Shown: piece after piece, positions 16,330 through 24,783 of the stretch | Layout of the letters: each line of letters opens with the position of its first letter | How positions within the stretch are numbered: the first letter of the stretch is position 1 | Assembly: GCA_964388155.1 (NCBI GenBank) | Contig: CAYLYH010000008.1 | Span: forward strand, 10,276-74,275 | Reading direction: 5' to 3' | DNA from: JACNKV01 sp964388155 | GTDB taxonomy: Bacteria > Fidelibacterota > Marinisomatia > Marinisomatales > JACNKV01 | Length of the DNA: 64,000 bases | Made by a program: the position numbers and the translations under genes | The notes under the pieces: model-generated | What the model saw: the letters and a program-made list of their open reading frames with translations, nothing else | Told to the model about the DNA's origin: nothing | Databases searched by the model: none

Positions 16330-17178
16330 ATGAAACAAATTGGAATTATCGGCGCAGGAACTATGGGGAACGGCATCGCCCATATTTGTGCTTTAAATGG
16401 ATATGATGTCATTCTGGTTGATTTGGATAAAGCCCTGCTTGAGAAAGGGTTGGCAACGATTAAAAAGAACTTAAACCGGCAAATAACCAAAGGTAAGATC
16501 ACTCAGGAATTAATGGACAAAGCTCTGCGTAATATCCAAATGACAACCCAAATGACTGATTTGTCCAATGCAGATATCGTGATCGAAGCTGCGACAGAGA
16601 ATCCTGAGATTAAAGATTCCATTTTTCGCCAAATGGATGAGATTTGCAAAGACGGTGCGATTTTGGCGACGAATACGTCCAGCATCTCCATCACGAAGAT
16701 TGCCTCTGTTACCAAACGCCCTCATAACGTAATCGGGATGCACTTTATGAATCCGGTGCCGGTCATGAAGCTGGTGGAAATCATCCGCGGACATTTGACG
16801 GACGATGCCACAACAACCGCCGTTATCGACATGACCAAAACACTTGGTAAATCACCGGTGGAATGCAACGATTATCCCGGATTTGTGGCGAACCGGATTT
16901 TAATGCCGATGATTAACGAAGCGGTATTTTGTCTGATGGAAGGTGTCGCCGAAGCTGAAGCAATCGACGAAATTATGAAATTGGGAATGGCTCATCCGAT
17001 GGGACCATTGACATTAGCGGATTTGATAGGTTTGGATGTCTGCCTTGCCATCATGGAGGTTTTGCATCGGGATATTGGTGACAGTAAATACCGACCCTGC
17101 CTGCTGCTCAAAAAGATGGTGTCTGCCGGAACATTGGGACGAAAAACCGGAAAAGGATTTTACGAGTATAGCAAATAA
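16330..17178 (+). CDS. hbd: 3-hydroxybutyryl-CoA dehydrogenase
   Basis: NAD(P)-dependent interconversion of acetoacetyl-CoA and 3-hydroxybutyryl-CoA. The 282-residue single-domain length is typical of clostridial-type Hbd. The N-terminal nucleotide fold has IIGAGTMGNGIAHICALNG. The catalytic His lies in GMHFMNPVPVMKLVEII (about residue 138). The C-terminal domain includes NDYPGFVANRILMPMINEA. It is preceded by a GGATTATT leader and lies 21 bases before the acyl-CoA dehydrogenase. Confidence 0.96.
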   Translation: MKQIGIIGAGTMGNGIAHICALNGYDVILVDLDKALLEKGLATIKKNLNRQITKGKITQELMDKALRNIQMTTQMTDLSNADIVIEAATENPEIKDSIFRQMDEICKDGAILATNTSSISITKIASVTKRPHNVIGMHFMNPVPVMKLVEIIRGHLTDDATTTAVIDMTKTLGKSPVECNDYPGFVANRILMPMINEAVFCLMEGVAEAEAIDEIMKLGMAHPMGPLTLADLIGLDVCLAIMEVLHRDIGDSKYRPCLLLKKMVSAGTLGRKTGKGFYEYSK

Positions 17179-17199
17179 TCAATAATTAGGAAATACAAC

Positions 17200-18345
17200 A
17201 TGAACTTTGACTTAACGGAAGAACAGGAATTACTACAAAAAACCGCTAGAGAATTTGGCGAAGAGCATTTAGCGCCCGGTGTCATCGAACGCGATGATAA
17301 GGGAGAGATGCCGAAAGAACAGATCAAAATGATGGCGGAACTGGGATTTTTGGGTATGATGATTCCGGAAGAATGGAACGGTGCGGGGATGGATGCCGTC
17401 AGTTACGTGCTGGCAATGGAGGAAATCTCACGCACCGATGCCTCCGCCGGGGTGATTATGTCGGTGAACAATTCATTGGTTTGTCAGATATTTATGGATT
17501 GGGGTAACGATTTTCAGCGTGAAAAATATCTCAAAAAATTGGCTATGGGTGAATGGCTGGGCGCGTTCAGCCTCAGCGAACCGCAATCCGGGTCCGATGC
17601 CAGTAATATGCGGACGTATGCAGAAAAGGACGGCGACCATTATGTGCTTAACGGCACAAAAAACTGGGTGACCAACGGAATCAGCTCTGATGTGGTCATT
17701 ATCTTTGCCGTAACGACAAAAGGGATTGGCTATAAAGGTGTGTCAGCTTTTATAGTCGAAAAAGGTCTCTCCGGATTTTCTGTGGGCAAGAAAGAGGATA
17801 AATTGGGAATCCGTGGATCGGACACTTGCGAATTGTACTTTGATGAGTGTAAAGTCCCGGCTGAAAATTTGATTGGAAAGGAAGGAGACGGGTTCCGCAT
17901 CGCCATGAAAACCCTGAACGGCGGGCGGATTGGCATCGCCTCACAAGCACTTGGGATTGCTCAAGCATCCTTGGATAAATCTGTTGAATATGCCAGAGAG
18001 CGAAAACAGTTCGGAAAACAGATTGGCAGTTTTGGTGCTATCCAAAGCAAACTGGCAAATATGGCGATCAATGTGGAAGCGTCTAGATTGCTCATTTTGA
18101 AAGTCGCCAAATTAAAGGATGAACATAAGCCCTATGCCAAAGAAGCCGCCATGGCAAAGCAATTTGCGTCACAAACGGCGGTAGATGCCTCACGAGAGTG
18201 TGTGCAAATTTACGGCGGATACGGGTATATGCAGGAATATGGAGTAGAACGTCTTATGCGGGATGCGAAAATCACACAGATTTACGAAGGAACATCAGAA
18301 ATTCAAGAATTGGTTATTGCCAGAGCATTATTGGAGGGAAGATAA
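17200..18345 (+). CDS. acdA: Short-chain acyl-CoA dehydrogenase
   Basis: An FAD enzyme that oxidises acyl-CoA (or, with electron-bifurcating ETF, reduces crotonyl-CoA). The 381 residues show the standard N-terminal helical domain and the signature EWLGAFSLSEPQSGSDASNM. The C-terminal segment ITQIYEGTSEIQ carries the catalytic Glu in the position typical of butyryl-CoA dehydrogenases. No etfAB genes are nearby, so a dedicated bifurcating complex is not shown. Its stop is immediately followed by ilvE. Confidence 0.95.
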   Translation: MNFDLTEEQELLQKTAREFGEEHLAPGVIERDDKGEMPKEQIKMMAELGFLGMMIPEEWNGAGMDAVSYVLAMEEISRTDASAGVIMSVNNSLVCQIFMDWGNDFQREKYLKKLAMGEWLGAFSLSEPQSGSDASNMRTYAEKDGDHYVLNGTKNWVTNGISSDVVIIFAVTTKGIGYKGVSAFIVEKGLSGFSVGKKEDKLGIRGSDTCELYFDECKVPAENLIGKEGDGFRIAMKTLNGGRIGIASQALGIAQASLDKSVEYARERKQFGKQIGSFGAIQSKLANMAINVEASRLLILKVAKLKDEHKPYAKEAAMAKQFASQTAVDASRECVQIYGGYGYMQEYGVERLMRDAKITQIYEGTSEIQELVIARALLEGR

Positions 18346-18346
18346 A

Positions 18347-19390
18347 ATGGAAGACACTCATATTAATCAACTACAAAATATTGATTGGGACAGCCTTACA
18401 TTTAGTCTAACGCCGACACGATCCATGTATATGGCGACCTGCAACGCCGGTAAAGAATGGGACCCCGGAAAGTTGATGCCGTTTGGAGATATTAGCTTTT
18501 CGCCCGCTGCAGGTGTGTTAAATTATGGGCAGGGCGTGTTTGAAGGAATGAAAGCTTTTCGTACTGTCAAGGATCGCATCGTCCTCTTTCGTCCGAAGAA
18601 AAATGCTGTCAGAGCCGCCGGCTCTGCACAGCGGGTCTGCATTCCACCTGTGCCGACGGAGATGTTTTTGGATGCCGTAAAATCTGTTGTAAAAGACAAT
18701 GCAGATTATATCCCACCGTTTGGTAAGGGAAGTCTGTATATTCGTCCGGTCATCTGGGGTTCAGGTCCCATTTTAGGCGTAGCTCCGGCACCGTCATACA
18801 TGTTTTTAGTTTATGTGTCGCCGGTAGGTCCGTATTTCAAAAATGGTGTGAAGAGTCTTCATCTCAAGATTACAAACCAGTACCATCGTGCCGCACCGAA
18901 AGGTACCGGCGGACATAAGATCGTCGGAAATTATGCCGTATCTCTCTATCCGCAGCAATTAGCGAAAAAATCAGGATTTGACGAAGCGATATATTTAAAT
19001 GCTGCTGATGAACGGTTCATTGAAGAGGTTGGTTCAGCAAATATATTTATTTTGAAAGACGATGTGTTAACAACACCTTCCCTGGATGGTTCCATCCTTC
19101 CGGGAGTCACCCGTGCTTCGGTATTGAAAATTGCCCGGGAAAAATTGAATTTGCAAATCCGCCAGCGTAATGTCAGTGTTCATGAATTACTGAATGCAGA
19201 TGAAGTCTTTTGCACCGGAACGGCAGTTGTTGTCACTCCGGTCGGGATGATCACAACCAATTTGCACTCTCAAACCATAAACAATAATGAAATGGGCCCG
19301 ATAACAGCACAATTACGTGAGATACTTCTTGGTATTCAGCGAGAAACCCATGAAGATGAATTTAATTGGGTATGTCCTATCAATGAATAA
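18347..19390 (+). CDS. ilvE: Branched-chain amino acid aminotransferase (class II type)
   Basis: PLP enzyme that interconverts Val, Leu and Ile with their 2-oxo acids. I chose the ATG at 18347, one base after the upstream stop and behind a GGAGGG ribosome binding site, giving 347 residues. An open frame also runs further upstream. The sequence FGDISFSPAAGVLNYGQGVFEGMKAFR, the PLP-Lys region GTGGHKIVGNYAVSLYPQQLAKKSG and the C-terminal EVFCTGTAVVVTPVG identify the eukaryote-like BCAT2 subgroup. Branched-chain oxo acids could feed the acyl-CoA genes upstream. Confidence 0.95.
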   Translation: MEDTHINQLQNIDWDSLTFSLTPTRSMYMATCNAGKEWDPGKLMPFGDISFSPAAGVLNYGQGVFEGMKAFRTVKDRIVLFRPKKNAVRAAGSAQRVCIPPVPTEMFLDAVKSVVKDNADYIPPFGKGSLYIRPVIWGSGPILGVAPAPSYMFLVYVSPVGPYFKNGVKSLHLKITNQYHRAAPKGTGGHKIVGNYAVSLYPQQLAKKSGFDEAIYLNAADERFIEEVGSANIFILKDDVLTTPSLDGSILPGVTRASVLKIAREKLNLQIRQRNVSVHELLNADEVFCTGTAVVVTPVGMITTNLHSQTINNNEMGPITAQLREILLGIQRETHEDEFNWVCPINE

Positions 19391-19814
19391 ATATAGACAT
19401 CCAAGACGCCAAGCTCGTGAGGCTGTATTTCAAGCAATGTACGCACGTGAAATAGCCGGAGATGACGATAAGAAAATAATAAGTGATATAACTTTACGAT
19501 ATTCATTTAATAAAGAAACAGCCGAGTTTGTGACTGAATTATACACCAATACGGTAAGTCAGACAGAATGGATAAAAAATACAATCAGCCGGCATTTGAA
19601 AAACTGGCAAATACACCGGATTGCGTTATTAGATCGTCTTATACTTCAGATGGCTGTCGGTGAATTGTACTTTATAGATGATGTCCCGCATAAAGTTAGC
19701 ATATCGGAGGCGATTGAAATTGCCCGGTTTTACAGCTCCGATGAAAGCTCCGGTTTTGTCAATGGAATCTTAGACGCCGTGTATAAAGAAATTAAAAAAA
19801 ATAGTAAGCAGTAA
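19383..19814 (+). CDS. nusB: Transcription antitermination factor NusB
   Basis: The small all-helical NusB protein, which with NusE binds the boxA RNA of rRNA transcripts. The ATG at 19383 overlaps the end of ilvE by 8 bases and gives 143 residues, the family length. The start RRQAREAVFQAMYA and the late motif SISEAIEIARFYSSDESSGFVNGILDAV are typical. A frame extension upstream to 19317 lies inside ilvE and is rejected. Confidence 0.94.
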   Translation: MNKYRHPRRQAREAVFQAMYAREIAGDDDKKIISDITLRYSFNKETAEFVTELYTNTVSQTEWIKNTISRHLKNWQIHRIALLDRLILQMAVGELYFIDDVPHKVSISEAIEIARFYSSDESSGFVNGILDAVYKEIKKNSKQ

Positions 19815-19844
19815 TAACCCAAAACCTAGCACCCAGAACCTAGA

Positions 19845-22800
19845 ATGATACAAGCAATACTCAAAAAATTATTTGGATCCAAATCGGATCGTGAAATTAA
19901 GTCTTTATGGTCTATCGTTGAAGAAATCAATCGTTTTACGGAGACATTAACGCAAAAAACAGACGGAGACATCGTCGCGCGAACCCAAGAAATAAAAAAT
20001 GCGATTATTCAGGTAAGGGAGAACGCTGAAGATGAAGTATCCGGAAAAAATCTTGACGCAAAAGAAGCACAAAAGCTTGTTCTTAAGGCAGAGCATCAAG
20101 CATTGGATGATTTCATGATTGAAGCGTTTGCGATGGTCAAAGAAACGTGTAAGCGGATGGTTGGTCAATCATGGCAAGTCAGCGGGCAGGAATTAGAATG
20201 GAATATGATCCCGTATGATGTGCAGATTTTGGGGGCGATTATTTTGCATCATGGCAAAATTGCAGAAATGAAAACCGGTGAAGGAAAGACGCTTGTGGCA
20301 ACCTTGCCCATCTATCTGAATGCACTGACCGGACGCGGTGTCCACATCGTAACCGTCAACGATTATCTCGCCAGACGAGATGCCGAGTGGATGGGAGAAG
20401 TATACAAACGGCTTGGTCTTACAGTGAGCTTCTTACAAAATACCATGAATAATGACCACCGCAGAGATGCCTATTATGCTGATATCACGTATGGGACCAA
20501 TACCGAATACGGGTTTGATTATCTGCGGGATAATATGTCGTTGACAGCCGAGGAGCAAGTCCAGCGCGGACATGCCTATGCCATCGTTGACGAAGTTGAT
20601 AGTGTCCTCATAGACGAAGCCAGAACTCCGCTGATTATTTCTGGTGCGGTAGATGCTCCGGTAGATGACACCTTCCGGCAACTGCGTCCGCTCATACAAA
20701 ATTTAGTAAAAAAACAGAATATCCTTGTATCAAACTTGGTCCGTGATGCAGAATCTCTGCTTAAGGATGACAAGGATTCAGAAGCGGGATTGAAATTATT
20801 ACAAGCCCGACGCGGTATGCCAAAACATCGCCGACTGATGAAAATGTTCCAGGAAACCGGGATGATAAAACTAGCGCATAATGTCGAGTCTGCATATATC
20901 CGGGATAAGATTATGCACGAAGTTGATGAGGATTTATACTTTAGTGTCGAAGAGAAGTCTCATGTTATGGATATTACGGAAAAAGGACGAAATTTTCTTG
21001 CCCCGGACAATCCGGAAACATTTGTCATCCCTGACTTGGGCGAAATGCTAAACGATATTGATAGCAGAGATGATTTATTGCCCATCCAAATTGCACAGGA
21101 AAAAGAGAAAGCACATCAACTCCATGCGGAACGAAGTGGTAAAATTCACAATTTGAATCAACTGCTTCGGGCATTTTCATTGTATGAAAAAGATGTCGAT
21201 TATGTGGTGCAGAATAACAAAGTGATGATCGTGGATGAATTTACCGGGCGTGTTTTACCCGGCAGACGATATAGTGAGGGCTTGCATCAGGCGCTGGAGG
21301 CAAAGGAAAATGTTACCATCGAGCGTGAAACACAGACAATTGCAACAATTACGATTCAGAATTATTTCCGCCTTTACGATAAACTCTCAGGGATGACCGG
21401 AACGGCAGAGACTGAAGCAGAAGAATTTGGTGCCATTTATAACCTTGATGTTACGGTAATTCCGACACACAGCCAAATTGTACGTGATGACCGAAATGAT
21501 TTAGTGTATAAAACCAAACGAGAAAAATACAACGCCGTGATTGAAGAATTGTCATCGTGCTACCTGAAAAAACAACCGGTGTTGGTCGGGACGATTTCCG
21601 TGGAAATTTCTGAGTTACTTTCACGAATGCTAAAACGAAAAGGAATTCCGCACAACGTTTTGAATGCTAAACAGCATCAGCGGGAAGCCGAAATTGTCAC
21701 CCGTGCCGGACAGCCGGGCTCAATCACGATTGCGACAAACATGGCCGGACGTGGAACGGATATCAAGTTGGGTGACGGGGTCACGGACATAGGCGGACTG
21801 CATATCCTTGGAACGGAACGGCATGAATCCCGCCGGATTGACCTTCAGCTGCGGGGACGGTCAGGACGACAGGGAGACCCGGGCTCGACACAGTTTTATC
21901 TGTCTTTGGAAGATGATTTAATGCGCCTGTTTAACAGTGAACGGGTCGCGGCAATTATGGAAAAAATGGGTGTGGAAGAAGGGGAAGTTATCACAGCAAA
22001 AATGGTGACCCGCGCTATCAGTAATGCTCAGAAAAAAGTGGAACAGCGAAACTACGGCATCCGAAAACACTTGCTCGAATACGACGATGTCATGAATCAA
22101 CAGCGACAGGTTGTGTACGATTTGCGTAATCAGGGTCTCCATGGAGAAAATATCCGGGAGACGGTCATGGAATTTATCGAAGACTTTGTCGAAGATGAAA
22201 CCGCCGCATTGCAGGAGCAGCGATCTGACGAGTGGGACTGGGAGAATCTGAAGTACATTTTTTCTTCGCATCTGTTGGTTAATATTGAGCAAGACAGTAT
22301 ATCAAGTTCATCGGATTTATCGGAAATATCCCTCGATGATTTAAAAGATTTCATCCTAAAACAGGCAAAAGAAGTTTACGCTGCCAGAGAATTGCTGATG
22401 CCTGAAGAGGTGATGCGCGGATTTGAGCGATTCATTATTTTGCGCACCATTGATGAAAAATGGAAAGACCATCTGTATGGGATGGATCAAATCCGTGAGG
22501 GAATCAATTTGCGTGCGTATGGTCAAAAAAATCCGTTGTTGGAGTATAAGTCCGAAGGATTTCAGTTGTTTCAGGAAATGATGGCGGATTTAAACCGAAC
22601 GACGGTTCAACGATTATTACGTACCCAATTACAAGGAATGGAACAAGCTCCTCAGATACAAACACGCCAGGTTCACAACGTCAGGACGCAGCATGATGAC
22701 ACTACCGGTATGGGATTTGCCGCCGCACCGGAGGGAGGACAGGCAAACCGTCCGCAGCAGGCTACAAGAACCCCGGTACATGTTGAAAAAAAATACGGAC

Positions 22801-22901
22801 GGAATGAAATAATTACCGTCGTCAGTCCCAGCGGAAAAAAAGAAGAGATTAAATATAAAAAACTTCCTCAATATATCAATCGGGGGTATAAGCAAGCATA
22901 A
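19845..22901 (+). CDS. secA: Preprotein translocase ATPase SecA
   Basis: The motor of Sec-dependent protein export. The 1018 residues carry NBD1 with Walker A MKTGEGKTLVATLP and Walker B IVDEVDSVLIDEARTPLIISG, the preprotein cross-linking domain, NBD2 with TNMAGRGTDIKLGDGV, and the helical scaffold/wing region. The C-terminus ends KKLPQYINRGYKQA and lacks the Cys-rich zinc-binding SecB/ribosome-contact tail (CXC...CH) found in many SecA proteins. A degenerate ACCTAGCACCCAGAACCTAG leader fills the 30-base gap from nusB. Confidence 0.97.
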   Translation: MIQAILKKLFGSKSDREIKSLWSIVEEINRFTETLTQKTDGDIVARTQEIKNAIIQVRENAEDEVSGKNLDAKEAQKLVLKAEHQALDDFMIEAFAMVKETCKRMVGQSWQVSGQELEWNMIPYDVQILGAIILHHGKIAEMKTGEGKTLVATLPIYLNALTGRGVHIVTVNDYLARRDAEWMGEVYKRLGLTVSFLQNTMNNDHRRDAYYADITYGTNTEYGFDYLRDNMSLTAEEQVQRGHAYAIVDEVDSVLIDEARTPLIISGAVDAPVDDTFRQLRPLIQNLVKKQNILVSNLVRDAESLLKDDKDSEAGLKLLQARRGMPKHRRLMKMFQETGMIKLAHNVESAYIRDKIMHEVDEDLYFSVEEKSHVMDITEKGRNFLAPDNPETFVIPDLGEMLNDIDSRDDLLPIQIAQEKEKAHQLHAERSGKIHNLNQLLRAFSLYEKDVDYVVQNNKVMIVDEFTGRVLPGRRYSEGLHQALEAKENVTIERETQTIATITIQNYFRLYDKLSGMTGTAETEAEEFGAIYNLDVTVIPTHSQIVRDDRNDLVYKTKREKYNAVIEELSSCYLKKQPVLVGTISVEISELLSRMLKRKGIPHNVLNAKQHQREAEIVTRAGQPGSITIATNMAGRGTDIKLGDGVTDIGGLHILGTERHESRRIDLQLRGRSGRQGDPGSTQFYLSLEDDLMRLFNSERVAAIMEKMGVEEGEVITAKMVTRAISNAQKKVEQRNYGIRKHLLEYDDVMNQQRQVVYDLRNQGLHGENIRETVMEFIEDFVEDETAALQEQRSDEWDWENLKYIFSSHLLVNIEQDSISSSSDLSEISLDDLKDFILKQAKEVYAARELLMPEEVMRGFERFIILRTIDEKWKDHLYGMDQIREGINLRAYGQKNPLLEYKSEGFQLFQEMMADLNRTTVQRLLRTQLQGMEQAPQIQTRQVHNVRTQHDDTTGMGFAAAPEGGQANRPQQATRTPVHVEKKYGRNEIITVVSPSGKKEEIKYKKLPQYINRGYKQA

Positions 22902-23016
22902 ATAGTGAGGAGTGAGGTACTGACTACCGAAGCTAAGTTATGAAAATTGGACGAATTACATTTTATGTTTTACATGTATTTAGTGTAATTTTGCGGGCTT
23001 TTTAAAGACAGTATTT

Positions 23017-23098
23017 GCCGCGGTGGTGGAATTGGTAGACACGCCAGATTTAGGATCTGGTGCTTTCGGGCGTGAAGGTTCGAGTCCTTTCCGCGGTA
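23017..23098 (+). tRNA. tRNA-Leu (anticodon UAG)
   Basis: A complete class II cloverleaf of 82 bases. The acceptor stem GCCGCGG (23017-23023) pairs with 23091-23097 with a terminal G-U. The D-arm holds GGAATTGGTAGAC. The anticodon stem is CCAGA/TCTGG with loop TTTAGGA and anticodon TAG at 23051-23053. A long variable arm with the TTCG-containing TGCTTTCGGGCGT follows, then a T-arm with loop TTCGAGT and discriminator A at 23098. CCA is not encoded. The long variable arm and discriminator A agree with leucine. Confidence 0.96.
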
Positions 23099-23365
23099 CT
23101 GAACTTTAACCGGTCACTTATTTCGGGGGGCTTTTGATATGATCAATAAAGTATGATCGCCTGTAAAACCAGGGCCGGAACCGGATAGGATTGTCAATTA
23201 AAAGCAGGCTGATTGTTTAAACCAAAAAAGGAAACCAACTCTTAAGCAAAAACACTAAACAAAAAATAATCAAACTATTCCTTGACCTTAGTATAAGAGA
23301 TAGTGGGGGTTAGCCAGATTATTTCTTCTCGTATTTTCACATCATCAGCTCTATTATACAAGACG
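23099..23365. other. Non-coding stretch after tRNA-Leu
   Basis: I see no gene, terminator or second copy of the tRNA 3' end here. A G6 run lies near 23124. The stretch is A-rich from about 23215. It leads into the minus-strand HXXEE gene. Confidence 0.5.
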
Positions 23366-23857
23366 TTATCCTTTTCCTAATATTACAATATCTGCAAACA
23401 GGAATGATATTATCGGCAGGACCCAATATAGAATCCCAGACAATATTCCCAATGACAGTTGTTTGGTATCCAATAATTTTGATTCTTTCAATTTTTGAAT
23501 ACCCAAAACAAACAGTAGCAAGAAAACGATACTACTTACCATTCCGGGGGAATATTCAATGAAAATAATTGAGAACATGGTGTGATTTAGAAAGTTAAAA
23601 AATCCCCAGATTAAAATTCCTAAACCAAGTGGAAGAAATTTCAGTTTATTCATAGTATAGAGAAAACAACCCAGCAACAGGTAAAAGGTGAAATAGTAAT
23701 TATGAATCAGCCAAAGTTCTGTATCATAAATAGGTATCCCCCATCTGATTTTCACCCACCCGGGGAACCCAAACATTCCTTCTTCAATAAGATGAAAGGA
23801 TATGTAAAATAGGATGCTTATCATCGGTAAATATTTGAACTGAATTTTATTAATCAT
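23366..23857 (-). CDS. HXXEE-domain membrane protein
   Basis: A 163-residue protein with about five membrane helices. The first helix contains FHLIEEGMFGFPGW, the His-x-x-Glu-Glu signature. The fourth region contains FLNHTMFSIIFIEYSPGM with a second conserved His, Glu and Pro-Gly. Together these match the HXXEE family, whose intramembrane His/Glu residues suggest a metal-dependent or enzymatic function, still undefined. It stands alone in a gene-poor area next to tRNA-Leu and is probably accessory. Confidence 0.75.
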   Translation of the reverse strand: MINKIQFKYLPMISILFYISFHLIEEGMFGFPGWVKIRWGIPIYDTELWLIHNYYFTFYLLLGCFLYTMNKLKFLPLGLGILIWGFFNFLNHTMFSIIFIEYSPGMVSSIVFLLLFVLGIQKLKESKLLDTKQLSLGILSGILYWVLPIISFLFADIVILGKG

Positions 23858-23889
23858 TAATCTGGCTTCCGTTCGAGTGTGGGATGGAC

Positions 23890-23956
23890 GGGCGCTTCGC
23901 GCCGGCCAGCCCAGACTGGCACAGCTCCATCAGTAAATATACGGCTCGAGAGCCGT
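23890..23956. repeat. Cluster of three palindromes in a GC-rich patch
   Basis: Three inverted repeats follow one another: GGCGC/GCGCC at 23891-23903, GCCAG/CTGGC at 23905-23920, and the 16-base ACGGCTCGAGAGCCGT at 23941-23956 (7-base arms). The rest of the 305-base gap to 24163 is AT-rich. On the minus strand near 24000-24085 a short frame ending HELSARAYEHITQRLKLFGL and a stop looks like a gene remnant, but I cannot identify it. Confidence 0.6.
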
Positions 23957-24162
23957 GATATTACATTTTTGTTCGTTGATTGTGTGTGTGGAATTACAGC
24001 CCGAAGAGTTTTAAGCGCTGTGTGATATGTTCGTAAGCTCTAGCTGATAATTCATGAAGCAATTTACCAACTGCAAATACGATTAGGCAATAAATATAAT
24101 CTCATACCATCGAACTGATTTTTACTCAAATTATAAATCATAACACTTTCCTCCGACACCTG

Positions 24163-24783
24163 TTATCGGCGGCTAATGATTATTATCCAAACAACATTGT
24201 AATAAACAATGATCTTTTGAGTTATCGGGATAATTGGTCCCCAAATATCAGCTAAGCCCTGCCCAATCTGGACACCAACAACCAAAGCCAGTCCCAGACT
24301 TATAAAACCGGCAAGCATTTTAGCTTTAAGTTCCAAAAAAGCAACTACAAGGGCGGTGATAAAAAGTGGAATCGCCCAAAGCCAGACTCCGGTCATGTGA
24401 AGATCAGACAGTATGTCATCGGGGGCGATCCCGATAATTACCATGCCGGCGGCTGAAATTGAACCGATAATTTTCACAGCGTATTTAAAATAAGGAGTTC
24501 CGTTAATGGTTTTTGCCAGTCCATTATAAAAGGCAAATAAACTGATCCCGAAGAAAGTCAGCGCTGAATTGAATAAGATCATCGATACAGTATTGCTGTC
24601 CCCGGAGTAAGAAACGGTCCGCCCCAAATCGCTGAACATATTAAGCCAGAATGTGTAGCCGAGCGCCTGATCGTCCCAAGCAGTCCCGCCTTGATAAAAT
24701 AACATAGCAACAGCAGATACAACCACAAATTGCAACGCTCCGACCGCACCGGTAAGAAGTAGTTTTTGTTTAGTTATTGCCAT
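24163..24783 (-). CDS. DUF998-like multi-pass membrane protein
   Basis: A 206-residue protein with about six membrane helices. Helix content, length and a central IGIAPDDILSDLHMTGVW segment (acidic residues plus His at a membrane edge) resemble DUF998 proteins, whose function is unknown. Its start overlaps the end of the ceramidase-like gene by 14 bases, so the two are co-translated and may share a lipid-related role. That functional link is inference. Confidence 0.6.
   Translation of the reverse strand: MAITKQKLLLTGAVGALQFVVVSAVAMLFYQGGTAWDDQALGYTFWLNMFSDLGRTVSYSGDSNTVSMILFNSALTFFGISLFAFYNGLAKTINGTPYFKYAVKIIGSISAAGMVIIGIAPDDILSDLHMTGVWLWAIPLFITALVVAFLELKAKMLAGFISLGLALVVGVQIGQGLADIWGPIIPITQKIIVYYNVVWIIIISRR

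Noticed and set aside
22947..23016. A promoter for tRNA-Leu (TTGGAC with TTACAT, or a Bacteroidetes-like TAATTTTG at 22986)
   Set aside because: Both are plausible but weak matches in very AT-rich DNA, and they conflict with each other. I could not choose between them.
23870..24090. An integron attC site at the GC-rich palindromes
   Set aside because: Hairpins are present, but the flanking core sites (RYYYAAC and GTTRRRY) of attC are not found in the right places.
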